Below, piece by piece: positions 9,098-16,830 of a stretch of DNA of 50,665 bases. The notes below the pieces were generated by a model. It was not told the DNA's origin, searched no databases, and saw only the letters and a list, made by a program, of their open reading frames with translations. The stretch comes from Bacteriovoracaceae bacterium. GTDB taxonomy: Bacteria; Bdellovibrionota; Bacteriovoracia; Bacteriovoracales; Bacteriovoracaceae. A program made the position numbers and the translations under genes. Location: NCBI GenBank assembly GCA_018675575.1, contig JABGXW010000123.1:1-50665 (forward strand), written 5' to 3'. The number at the start of each line of letters is the position of its first letter. Positions within the stretch are counted from its first letter, which is position 1.

Positions 9098-10147
9098 TTA
9101 ACCTTTACTCTCTAGATAATGAACATTTATCCAATTATATAAATCATTATAAATTAATTCTCTGTCTAAATCATTAAAAAGATCATGGCCAGAGTTGGGA
9201 TAAGATCGATAAGTACTCTTATCCTTAGGCATGCCTTTATAAAATAATCGTGTCGATTCAATATTTATCAGTTTTCCCTTTTGCCCCACCAAGACTAATG
9301 TTGGAATATTGATAAAGTAGCAAGCAGTCCTAACCTTTAAGGTATTTGCTAACACCTCTCTAATTGTACTTATGGGTATGTTTTGATTAATTAGTGGATC
9401 TGAATTATAAGCTTTTGCGAGGTTACTATCGTGTGCTAATTGATACCCATCTAATTTTAGTGGAATACGTATATGACTGAAAGTATTTTTAAATTTTTTC
9501 AATATCGTTAAGATCCACTCAGGAAAATCGACATTGAGTTTTACTGGTAAATTCGAAAGGATTAATCCATCTAGTTTTTGGTTTGTGGAAACATCATCTT
9601 GAAAATATCTCATTCCTATTAACGCCCCCATCCCCTGCCCAACTAAAATATTTCGAGGATAAAATTCACTGATCTCTAGACCTAAAAAATACTTTAGGTC
9701 AGCGAGTAGACATGGAATTGATTGAGTATGTGCTCTTGTTCCAGAACTCAACCCATGCCCCTTCATATCTATCCAGCTAATAATAATTTTTTTTCCTAAT
9801 TTTGCAATTAATTGGTTTCCAACCTCGATGTACCTTCCATGATAATCTCCTAAGTCATGTACAAAAACGAGATGAGGAACACTAGCATTATCAATTAATT
9901 TAGATACTGGAACAGATCGTTTGTAATAAATCTTTTCCGATCCAGAGCTTGATTTAAAAAAACCTGTTAAGATTTTACGGTCTGAACTTTCAGAAATAAT
10001 TTTTTCTTGATTTTTAATAATTACTTCCTGATTACTAATTTCATCGTAGCTTTGTAACCTAAGCTTGCTGTAAATAATTAGATATTGAATCTTTAGCTTG
10101 AGATCCGAGATTTCCAAATCTAATTGAAAAGCCTTGGTTTCCGTCAA
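9098..10147 (-). CDS. Alpha/beta hydrolase-fold protein, probably catalytically dead
   Basis: The fold matches the monoacylglycerol-lipase/serine aminopeptidase (Hydrolase_4) group: LVFVHDLGDYHGRYIEVG (93-110), DMKGHGLSSG (127-136) and SGHDLF near the C-terminus (His321). The nucleophile elbow, normally GHSMGG, reads GQGMGA (170-175), so Gly sits where the catalytic Ser should be. The segment that should carry the acid (LVLVGQKGKLIN, about 284-295) has no Asp in the expected place. Only the His remains of the triad. Residues 1-60 form a polar helical extension. The ORF overlaps the upstream PilZ gene by 89 bp, and no ATG, GTG or TTG in frame was found between the end of the overlap and the hydrolase core, so the overlap seems real. 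A TTG at 10117 is an alternative start. Confidence 0.85.
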   Translation of the reverse strand: MTETKAFQLDLEISDLKLKIQYLIIYSKLRLQSYDEISNQEVIIKNQEKIISESSDRKILTGFFKSSSGSEKIYYKRSVPVSKLIDNASVPHLVFVHDLGDYHGRYIEVGNQLIAKLGKKIIISWIDMKGHGLSSGTRAHTQSIPCLLADLKYFLGLEISEFYPRNILVGQGMGALIGMRYFQDDVSTNQKLDGLILSNLPVKLNVDFPEWILTILKKFKNTFSHIRIPLKLDGYQLAHDSNLAKAYNSDPLINQNIPISTIREVLANTLKVRTACYFINIPTLVLVGQKGKLINIESTRLFYKGMPKDKSTYRSYPNSGHDLFNDLDRELIYNDLYNWINVHYLESKG

Positions 10148-10961
10148 GAATTCTTACAATTTTCCCTGAAGCGACAAATACAAAATCAGAATTCTCCGGG
10201 TGTACATTCATATTCACCTCTTCGCCTACCTTACCACTATAACCAGAAATTAAGATTTGCATTCCCCCCACTGAAATATCACGACATATGCCTTCAAATA
10301 ATTGCTCATTATCATGAAAAAGCATTCTTGCAACAAATGGTTTTCTCATGTTTTTTCTTCTATCATCTTCTTCAATTGATGGTGGAAGTTCCTGAAATAT
10401 TTCTTGATAAATAGGTATGTCGGCTAAGAAAGTCCAATCAGCCATTCCTGGTGCAAACAATAGGGATTTTGCGTTAATTCTTTTTTGTTCGAATGCCTTA
10501 CAAATTTGAGAAATAGAGAATGGTCCATATTCTGACTCATCTCCTCCTCTATCTATACCAATTTTTATAGTAAACTTTCTCTCTTCTCGATCAATGGTAT
10601 TCCAATCTATTCCAGTGATGTTGAGTGGACCCAAATCAATAAAAGGAATTTCATCTACTGTGGTTGAGGGTTCATTATCCACTATTATTTCTTCTTCTAC
10701 TTGAAAAATGTCATTTGCAGACTCATCTTGAGTTTCATCAACAGAACTAGTCTCAGAAGTAGGTTCTTTAGATAAGCTATCCTCTTCGTAAAAATATTTA
10801 AGAGGTGGAACTTCTTTTATTTTTGACCAGTCAGTTTGCCCCTTGCTCCAGACATAAGACTCTTGGTTTAACTTACAACTATCAAATAATGATTTAAGAG
10901 CTTCTTCTGTTAACGGACCTACTCTTTCTGTTCCTTCAACATAATACCAATTTGTAGACAT
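10059..10961 (-). CDS. Two GYF_2-like domains plus PilZ (c-di-GMP receptor) protein
   Basis: The 300-residue protein has two GYF_2/DUF4339-like domains (residues 4-57: NWYYVEGTERVGPLTEEALK and TDWSKI; residues about 129-190: EYGPFSISQICKAF and ADWTFL) separated by an acidic linker. A PilZ domain follows at about 200-300. Both c-di-GMP motifs are intact: RxxxR (R202-R206 in RRKNMR) and DxSxxG (D228, S230, G233 in DISVGG). There is no signal peptide or membrane segment, so it is likely cytoplasmic. GYF-type domains bind proline-rich peptides in other systems; the ligand here is unknown. It is first in an operon with the dead hydrolase and the lipoprotein. A GGGGAA ribosome site precedes the ATG. 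Confidence 0.88.
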   Translation of the reverse strand: MSTNWYYVEGTERVGPLTEEALKSLFDSCKLNQESYVWSKGQTDWSKIKEVPPLKYFYEEDSLSKEPTSETSSVDETQDESANDIFQVEEEIIVDNEPSTTVDEIPFIDLGPLNITGIDWNTIDREERKFTIKIGIDRGGDESEYGPFSISQICKAFEQKRINAKSLLFAPGMADWTFLADIPIYQEIFQELPPSIEEDDRRKNMRKPFVARMLFHDNEQLFEGICRDISVGGMQILISGYSGKVGEEVNMNVHPENSDFVFVASGKIVRILDGNQGFSIRFGNLGSQAKDSISNYLQQA

Positions 10962-11044
10962 TTTTATTCCCCATTATTTTTATTTCGAATCATTCTATTA
11001 TAAACGTCTGAAATTAAAAGAGAAAATGAGGAGGATTTTGCCTC

Positions 11045-11050
11045 TATAAT
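11045..11050 (+). promoter_or_regulatory. Putative -10 box (TATAAT) for the VWA lipoprotein gene
   Basis: A perfect TATAAT lies about 100 bp before the ATG at 11150. No convincing -35 hexamer stands at 17 bp spacing, so this is a weak promoter call. If used, the transcript would carry a leader of about 90 nt that includes the hairpin at 11079-11102. Confidence 0.4.
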
Positions 11051-11078
11051 GATACTTCCAATTCCCAGTACCTGACGA

Positions 11079-11102
11079 GGGGAGACGGTTAAAGGTTTCC
11101 CC
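11079..11102 (+). other. GC-rich leader hairpin upstream of the VWA lipoprotein gene
   Basis: GGGGAGAC pairs with GTTTCCCC (8 bp with one G-U) around the loop GGTTAAAG. It stands out in AT-rich surroundings. A second weak stem (AACTA/TAGTT, about 11103-11119) and a run of ten T follow before the ATG. This may be a structured regulatory leader. It does not match a riboswitch class that I can name. Confidence 0.4.
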
Positions 11103-11149
11103 AACTATACCGATTAGTTATTGAGTTTTTTTTTTATTAGGATTTATCT

Positions 11150-12664
11150 ATGATATTTTATAAGAAACAACGTTTTAAATATCTAAAGTACTTATTAATA
11201 GGTACTGCCCTATTGTTTTCATCTTGTGGGAAAGAATTATTTACCACTAGTAAGCAACTACAAAATACGCAGTCCAATCCAATTATAAAAAACTCCTCTT
11301 CAGCCTGCTCAAATTTTACACATATTAAGCCAGAGGTAGACTTCCTCTTTTTATGGGATAATTCTACTTCCTCTGTATTTATAAATAGCCAAACGAGACA
11401 AGCTCTAGATAATACTATTGATCTTATTTCAACACGATTCGATTATCATATTTTATTAGCTCCTTTATTAGGATCAGGCAACTCAGATGCTTGGTTTGTC
11501 AGTGAAACTCCAAATGGTTTAGGGTCTGAAGCTTTATCAATAAAAATCGATCGTACCCTTGCCGCTGCAAAGCTTAGCACATTTCCAAGTGTTTCAGGTA
11601 GTGCAGAAAATGGAGTAGAGAGAGTACGAGAAATGCTTTCAAATAACATCAGCAATGGTATTTTTAGAAATGGTGCCTATACAATTGTCGTAGTTATGTC
11701 TAATGAAGATGACAATTCTTGGGTAGTTGGTTCTCAACCCACTGGATACGATAGAAATAACTATATAAATCAAAAACTGGAACAAATACTCTGCCTTAGA
11801 GGTCATCACACGTCAGCATGCGGAGGATCTCAAATAAACAGCCAACAAATGAGATTCATTTCGATCGTGGCCCATAGTGAAGCCTGTAATGGCACGAATT
11901 CAGCATTTAAGTCAAATTATGTTTATAAGAAAATGTCTGAAGAACTCTACAGTGCCTATTACACTGGAAATATACCAAGTCCTTCAGATCAAAATGGTGA
12001 CTCAAGTCCAGATTCATATAATATCTGTGACGTGAGTGATTTTACAACACTTTTTGATGGAATAAATAACTCGATTCAAGATCAAGTCATTTTACATAAA
12101 TATAATTATTGGCCGGTAGCCACTTCTGGTGCAGCTCAAATAGATCCAGCTGAAATTACAATCAAGAAAAGTACAGGAACTACTTATCCTCTATTACAAG
12201 AACCTGTTCCAGGGGGAGTGAATGGATTTACATTTACAAACTCAGTCCAAACAAAAAATACCAGATTTGCTCCTAGTGCAGGAGAACCTTTTACAGGATA
12301 CCTTGTAAAACTTTATGGAGATGCTCAGGTCACATATCCTGAGTGTATGTCTGTGACTACTCAAACACCTAAGGAGTATTTTGGATATGTTAATATCCAA
12401 TCAAAGCCAAATGAATCTACTATTTCTTTAAATATAAATGGACAGACAATTCCTCAATCAACTTCGAATGGTTGGGAACTTGTTAAAGAAAGTGGACAAC
12501 CTAAATATTATCAAAGCTTTAATATAAAAATAAATGGTCCCGGTAATTATAATCCTGCTTTTCCTGCGATAAATAAATCGGGGTATTTTCTTAAACTAAA
12601 TGGTAATTCTATCTACAGTAATGGGGCTGATCTAGAAGTGATCTATCTTCCATCTGGAACATAA
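11150..12664 (+). CDS. VWA-like domain lipoprotein
   Basis: A 504-residue exported protein. The N-terminus has a basic region, a hydrophobic core (YLLIGTALLF) and a lipobox ending at Cys26 (FSSC). Residues about 60-310 resemble a von Willebrand A fold: VDFLFLWDNSTSSVF carries a DxSxS MIDAS motif (D70, S72, S74), and the hydrophobic strand YTIVVVMSNEDDNS supplies the later acidic loop. The C-terminal third is beta-rich and unrecognised. The likely location is an outer or inner membrane lipoprotein with a metal-dependent ligand-binding domain, in adhesion or envelope function. Its gene is monocistronic, convergent with the cNMP-binding gene 9 bp away, and has a 188-bp upstream region with a structured leader. 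Confidence 0.82.
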   Translation: MIFYKKQRFKYLKYLLIGTALLFSSCGKELFTTSKQLQNTQSNPIIKNSSSACSNFTHIKPEVDFLFLWDNSTSSVFINSQTRQALDNTIDLISTRFDYHILLAPLLGSGNSDAWFVSETPNGLGSEALSIKIDRTLAAAKLSTFPSVSGSAENGVERVREMLSNNISNGIFRNGAYTIVVVMSNEDDNSWVVGSQPTGYDRNNYINQKLEQILCLRGHHTSACGGSQINSQQMRFISIVAHSEACNGTNSAFKSNYVYKKMSEELYSAYYTGNIPSPSDQNGDSSPDSYNICDVSDFTTLFDGINNSIQDQVILHKYNYWPVATSGAAQIDPAEITIKKSTGTTYPLLQEPVPGGVNGFTFTNSVQTKNTRFAPSAGEPFTGYLVKLYGDAQVTYPECMSVTTQTPKEYFGYVNIQSKPNESTISLNINGQTIPQSTSNGWELVKESGQPKYYQSFNIKINGPGNYNPAFPAINKSGYFLKLNGNSIYSNGADLEVIYLPSGT

Positions 12665-12673
12665 TCATTCTTT

Positions 12674-13714
12674 TTACTTATGGGCAGTCTTCGACTCATT
12701 AACTTGTTTAATTGCATTCATCATTTTGATTGCAGGATAAAGTTTTTTTACTCTGGAATATTGAACAAGTGAAGTTAATCTATTTGTTTTACCTACCATG
12801 ATGTCACCTGCAAGGCCGGCATCGATAGCATCTCTTAAATCTTCATCAGATATTGGTTCATTTTTGGCCTTAAACCCATCAAGAATATCAGAAATATTAA
12901 CTTCTGCCCTTTCATCTGTGGTTCCCTGAAGAACAAGGTTGTCCATAATAGCTTTTAAGAACTTCTGACACTTAGTAGAGATTTTTAACTTTTTTGAATC
13001 ATCAATTACTCTTTGAGTATTAAAGAAAACAAGCATGGCCCTAAAAGCATCGACATTTTTAACCTTCATTATTTTTGGAAGATTATCCTTATCTAATTCG
13101 AGCTCTAGAAGCCCTTCATTTCTTAAGAGATTATTAAACTCTTCAAACTTTACTTCAGAAAAACTATAAACATCAAATAGATAAAATTTTAATTTATTCA
13201 TATGAATTTCGAAATGGGCTTCTTTCTTTTCGGAGTGACACTTATAAACTAAATAGTATGTCGATAATAGCTTAACAATATCTGCCGAATGAAAAAAAAC
13301 ATACTCTCCAACAGATCCTGCTTTACCAAAACTCATTGAGTTTGTTTCTAATGCTTTTACTCTATCATTTGTTTTTCTCAGTCTATCTGCCAGAGTATTT
13401 ATAATGGTTTTAAACCACGGATTCAAACCACCCATAGTCTTTGCAAAGGCCTTAAATGATATTTCAATTACTTCTGTGGTGACAATTGCCGCAGCAGTAC
13501 ATGAACGTCTTGAAGCCTTATCATCAAAATAAGCCATTTCTCCAATCACTTCTCCTGATCTCAAAATAGCAATATCTACAAACCCTCTCCCCTTTGGAAT
13601 ATATAATCTTATTTGACCCGACTGAATAATAAAAAGAGACTCCGCCGCATCATTTGCATTGAACAAGATCTCACCCGGTTTAAAACTCTTAATGCCTGAT
13701 TTTTTTTGAACCAC
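12674..13714 (-). CDS. Cyclic nucleotide-binding (Crp/Fnr-like sensor) domain protein
   Basis: Residues 1-120 form a cNMP-binding fold: FKPGEILFNANDAAESLFII, SGQIRLYIP, then GEVIGEMAYFDDKASRRSCTA, which is the phosphate-binding cassette (GE-x-AxF-...-RR-C-A). The remaining 220 residues do not look like the usual Crp helix-turn-helix; they are mixed helical and unrecognised, so the output is unknown. The start is GTG, 2 bp after the thiolase stop, with GAGAGA as a ribosome site inside the thiolase end, so the two genes are coupled. I infer that it senses a nucleotide or metabolite in connection with acetyl-CoA or lipid metabolism. Confidence 0.87.
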   Translation of the reverse strand: MVQKKSGIKSFKPGEILFNANDAAESLFIIQSGQIRLYIPKGRGFVDIAILRSGEVIGEMAYFDDKASRRSCTAAAIVTTEVIEISFKAFAKTMGGLNPWFKTIINTLADRLRKTNDRVKALETNSMSFGKAGSVGEYVFFHSADIVKLLSTYYLVYKCHSEKKEAHFEIHMNKLKFYLFDVYSFSEVKFEEFNNLLRNEGLLELELDKDNLPKIMKVKNVDAFRAMLVFFNTQRVIDDSKKLKISTKCQKFLKAIMDNLVLQGTTDERAEVNISDILDGFKAKNEPISDEDLRDAIDAGLAGDIMVGKTNRLTSLVQYSRVKKLYPAIKMMNAIKQVNESKTAHK

Positions 13715-13716
13715 TT

Positions 13717-14877
13717 TTATAATCTCTCAATAATAATACTCAATGCTTCACCACCACCGATGCAGATTGAGGCCATTCCATATTTGGCAGATTTTTTTTC
13801 CAATGCGGTCATTAAAGTCACGATAATCCTCGTTCCCGAACAACCAATAGGATGACCAAGGCTCACGCCTCCACCAAATATATTCACTTTTTCTTCCTTT
13901 AATTCTAACTCTTTAATTGCCACCATAGGGACAACGGCAAAAGCTTCGTTAATCTCAAACAAGTCTATATCGGCAAGAGTTAAACCAGACTTATCTAAAC
14001 ATTTTCTCATCGCCTCTACAGGAGAGGTAGTAAACCATGTTGGGTCTTGTGCGTGGCCAGCATGGGCAATTATTTTAAATTTTGCTTGATTTTTATACTG
14101 TTCCCCACTTAGAACTAAAGCAGCCGCACCGTCATTTATAGTTGAAGCATTCGCAGCAGTGATTGTTCCATCTTCTTTAAACGCTGGCTTTAGCCGAGGG
14201 ATCTTATCCAGTACCGCTTTAAAAGGACCTTCATCTTCATCAATGACCTGCTCTCCTTTTCTAGACTTAACTATCACAGGCACAATCTCATCTTTGAAAT
14301 TTCCTTCCTTAATTGCAGCCTGGGCCTTTTTAAATGATCTTATTGAAAATTGATCTTGCTCTTCTCGAGTGAATTTATATTTAGTAACGCATTCTTCTGC
14401 ACAATTCCCCATAGCTTGATCAGAATAAACATCCCATAATCCATCCCATTGCATGGAATCTTTTAAATTCGTTTCACCAAATTTGAATCCACTTCTAGAT
14501 GCAGGAAGCAAGTGTGGAGCAAGAGACATATTTTCCATTCCACCAGATACAACTAATTTATTATCGCCAGATATAATAGATTGATAACCCATGATCACTG
14601 TTTTCATTCCTGAACCACAAACTTTATTTATTGTTGAACAAGGCACAGAAGGGGGAAGACCCGCGTAGATAGCCGCTTGTCTTGCCGGGGCCTGACCACA
14701 ACCGGCTTGAACAACATTCCCCATAAAAACTTCTTCAATTAAATGACCTTGCACTCCAGATCTATTGAGTGCTCCTTTAATTGCTGTTGCACCTAAATGA
14801 GCAACGTGGACAGATGATAGAGAACCCAAAAAACTTCCAGATGGAGTTCTAGCTCCTCCTAAAATATAAACTGACAT
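13717..14877 (-). CDS. Acetyl-CoA acetyltransferase (thiolase)
   Basis: A thiolase II-type enzyme, 386 residues, that interconverts two acetyl-CoA and acetoacetyl-CoA, or cleaves 3-ketoacyl-CoA. The nucleophile Cys is in INKVCGSGMK (C87), the GGMENMS motif follows, then NEAFAVVP, the base His in LGHPIGCSG (H342) and the second Cys in CIGGGEA (C372). All catalytic residues are present. It is the first gene of a two-gene unit with the cNMP-binding protein. Together with the acyl-CoA dehydrogenase and 3-hydroxybutyryl-CoA dehydrogenase 2-5 kb away it gives three of the four steps of short-chain beta-oxidation or the reverse; no enoyl-CoA hydratase is seen in the window. Confidence 0.95.
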   Translation of the reverse strand: MSVYILGGARTPSGSFLGSLSSVHVAHLGATAIKGALNRSGVQGHLIEEVFMGNVVQAGCGQAPARQAAIYAGLPPSVPCSTINKVCGSGMKTVIMGYQSIISGDNKLVVSGGMENMSLAPHLLPASRSGFKFGETNLKDSMQWDGLWDVYSDQAMGNCAEECVTKYKFTREEQDQFSIRSFKKAQAAIKEGNFKDEIVPVIVKSRKGEQVIDEDEGPFKAVLDKIPRLKPAFKEDGTITAANASTINDGAAALVLSGEQYKNQAKFKIIAHAGHAQDPTWFTTSPVEAMRKCLDKSGLTLADIDLFEINEAFAVVPMVAIKELELKEEKVNIFGGGVSLGHPIGCSGTRIIVTLMTALEKKSAKYGMASICIGGGEALSIIIERL

Positions 14878-14944
14878 GTGATAATCCTTGATTATTTTGA
14901 AATTATTAAAGCATAAATGATGAAATAGGTGAAGGATTAAGCGC

Positions 14945-15211
14945 CTAGCGCCCAGCGTAAATCATCAAAATATGATTATTCATAGGGCCCACATTGATGT
15001 AAAAATGGCCCTCTGAATCTAAACTTGGATTGAGTTCTTGGAATAAACATGATTTCCATTTTCCAAAAACGTATAAATGGACTGTTATCGAAAATAAAGA
15101 TTTAAATAAATCTTGTGTGCAATGCTTATCAAATAGAATCCTATCAGAATCAATGCCTAGAATATCTATATTTTCGAGATGATGGGCTTCACTATGACTG
15201 GTAAATCTCAC
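14945..15211 (-). CDS. Small hypothetical protein (doubtful)
   Basis: An 88-residue open frame with a GTG start fills most of the 450-bp gap between the thiolase and the next gene. It has no signal peptide, no membrane segment and no recognised motif, and the ribosome site is poor (AT-rich sequence before GTG). The composition is like that of a globular protein (ILGIDSDRILFDKH; GHFYINVGPMNNHILMIYAG), which keeps it as a candidate. It could equally be chance open frame. Confidence 0.35.
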   Translation of the reverse strand: MRFTSHSEAHHLENIDILGIDSDRILFDKHCTQDLFKSLFSITVHLYVFGKWKSCLFQELNPSLDSEGHFYINVGPMNNHILMIYAGR

Positions 15212-15268
15212 ATTATTTTTATATTATTAGGATTTTGAGAAATTGGGGTCTTTATTTTGCCAATGAAT

Positions 15269-15297
15269 TTGAAGGACTCTTTACCTAAGTGTATATT
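15269..15297 (+). promoter_or_regulatory. Sigma70-type promoter for the 147-residue protein gene
   Basis: TTGAAG (15269-15274) and TATATT (15292-15297) are separated by 17 bp, and an AAAGGG ribosome site precedes the ATG at 15328. The leader would be about 25 nt. Confidence 0.55.
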
Positions 15298-15327
15298 GCA
15301 ACGATGTTTCATTCAAAGGGATAACAT

Positions 15328-15771
15328 ATGCTCGCCAGAAAAGATCAGGAATCAAAAGGCCAAAAACTTCCAATTCAGTTTGAAGAGAAAGTTCAAAAAC
15401 TTTTAATTGAAAATTATAAATCTCAATTTGACGGTTCTCTTTATACCTTCGAGGTTCATGGCTTTAGTTATCCTAATGAAGTTGTCATGACCGCATCCTT
15501 AGTAAACATACAAGACGAATTACTTGCCCCTACGACTTATCACGTCTCTGCGAACTTGAACGAAAATATAAAAATGGATCAATTGCTTAACGATCTAGTG
15601 GACTCAATGGGAATATTTTTTGATAATTATTTTTCAACTTCAGACTGGAATGATTTTCAAGCGGGATGGGAAGAAATAAAATACAAAAAGCTAACGCTAT
15701 TTTATAAAGTTACAAGAGAAAATATTTCGGCTTCTCTTTATGCCGATCAAATCTTAGAACAAGATCAATAA
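15328..15771 (+). CDS. Hypothetical protein
   Basis: A 147-residue acidic protein without signal peptide or membrane segment. The sequence suggests an alpha/beta fold with strands such as SLYTFEVHGFSYPNEVVMTA and KKLTLFYKVTREN and a helical middle (MDQLLNDLVDSMGIFFDNYF). I do not recognise a family. It has its own promoter and a good ribosome site (AAAGGG), and it is convergent with the H1-like gene, whose stop is 21 bp away. Expression as an independent cytoplasmic protein is likely; function is unknown. Confidence 0.75.
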   Translation: MLARKDQESKGQKLPIQFEEKVQKLLIENYKSQFDGSLYTFEVHGFSYPNEVVMTASLVNIQDELLAPTTYHVSANLNENIKMDQLLNDLVDSMGIFFDNYFSTSDWNDFQAGWEEIKYKKLTLFYKVTRENISASLYADQILEQDQ

Positions 15772-15792
15772 TTATAATTTTTAAATGGGTAT

Positions 15793-16713
15793 CTATTCGT
15801 CAAATGACTTAGGATTTGTCTTCGTTTCGTAAGCTATGTCTTGGTCATCGTCACCTTCGAGTTCATCAAAGTTATCAAGCTCACCATCAACTTCAATGTT
15901 CATTTCTTTTAAGATTCCAAAGAATGTTTTTTCGTCAACAAGATCAGATAAGATTTGCTCGATATGGTGAAGTGGATACTTCGCTACAAGATCTTCGATA
16001 TAATCTTGAAGCTTACCTTCATTAAGGATACTCTGCTTTCTTTTCACTTCTTTCCAGTTCTTGATATAATGGAACCTGCAAAACCCCGAAGTGGTGGCAA
16101 TATTATCACAAGATTTTTCTATACATTCATCATTGTCAGAAAGAAAGAAATCCATCGTTCTCAAAGAATCAAAGATGTCTTTAAGTGTATATTCTTTACT
16201 TAGGTCGACAACTTCATCAGCGATATTTTCTTTGATGGACTGAGTGATTTCTTCTTTTTCTTCAGTATGTTGTTTTTTAGTTATTTTTACTTTTTTAGGA
16301 ACCTTTTCTACAACTTTTTTTTCAGCTTTTTGGGCTACTTTTGTTTCAGCATTTTTCGTTACTTTCTTCTCAACTTTTTTTGCTACTTTCTTAGCTATTT
16401 TTTTCTTAGCAACTTTTTTCTTAGCAACTTTTTTCTTAGCTACTTTTTTCTTAGCTACTTTTTTCTTAGCTACTTTTTTCTTAGCAACTTTTTTCTTAGC
16501 TACTTTTTTCTTAGCAACTTTTTTCTTAGCTACTTTTTTCTTAGCTACTTTTTTCTTAGCTACTTTTTTCTTAGCTACTTTTTTCTTAGCTACTTTTTTC
16601 TTAGCTACTTTTTTCTTAGCTACTTTTTTTGTGGTTTTTTTAGCTATTTTCTTTTTTGCAACTTTCTTAGCTGCTTTTTTTGCTGTTTTTTTAGCTGCTT
16701 TTTTCTTAGCCAT
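15793..16713 (-). CDS. Histone H1-like Lys/Ala-rich protein with a C-terminal Cys/His domain
   Basis: The first roughly 125 residues are almost only Lys, Ala and Val in AKKKV pentads, like histone H1 tails and the Lys-rich DNA-binding proteins of Bdellovibrio and chlamydiae; nucleoid binding is the likely role. The second half is acidic and globular and contains C-x4-C-x9-C-x2-H (in CIEKSCDN and GFCRFHY), a probable zinc site, followed by the helical [20 protein letters not shown] region. The start was set at ATG 16713, which has GGAG 9 bases upstream; an upstream TTG in frame has no such site. Fourteen exact-length 15-bp repeats encode the tail. The nearest upstream gene is the acyl-CoA dehydrogenase, 117 bp away. 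Confidence 0.88.
   Translation of the reverse strand: MAKKKAAKKTAKKAAKKVAKKKIAKKTTKKVAKKKVAKKKVAKKKVAKKKVAKKKVAKKKVAKKKVAKKKVAKKKVAKKKVAKKKVAKKKVAKKKVAKKKVAKKKIAKKVAKKVEKKVTKNAETKVAQKAEKKVVEKVPKKVKITKKQHTEEKEEITQSIKENIADEVVDLSKEYTLKDIFDSLRTMDFFLSDNDECIEKSCDNIATTSGFCRFHYIKNWKEVKRKQSILNEGKLQDYIEDLVAKYPLHHIEQILSDLVDEKTFFGILKEMNIEVDGELDNFDELEGDDDQDIAYETKTNPKSFDE
16411..16620 (-). repeat. Fourteen tandem 15-bp repeats in the H1-like gene
   Basis: Fourteen consecutive units of (T/A)ACTTTTTTCTTAGC on the plus strand, encoding AKKKV-type pentads on the minus strand. Only the first base of each unit varies (T or A, a synonymous change). The unit length is a multiple of three, so gain or loss of units changes tail length without a frameshift. 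Confidence 0.97.
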
Positions 16714-16830
16714 ACCCACTTTCTCCAATAATTTTTTCAACAAAATTTACCTCTTGGGTTCCAAACTTCGTCTCTGATGCAAAAATAACAAATACTATTG
16801 CTATCATTTAATCATTCTAAGGGCAATATC

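Noticed and set aside
14945..15327. Riboswitch or mobile element remnant in the gap after the thiolase gene
   Set aside because: No terminal repeats, no conserved RNA motif; a doubtful small ORF and a promoter explain the region.
16244..16777. Long plus-strand ORFs rich in Phe/Leu across the H1-like gene
   Set aside because: Antisense shadow of the 15-bp repeat array; no ribosome site and extreme composition.
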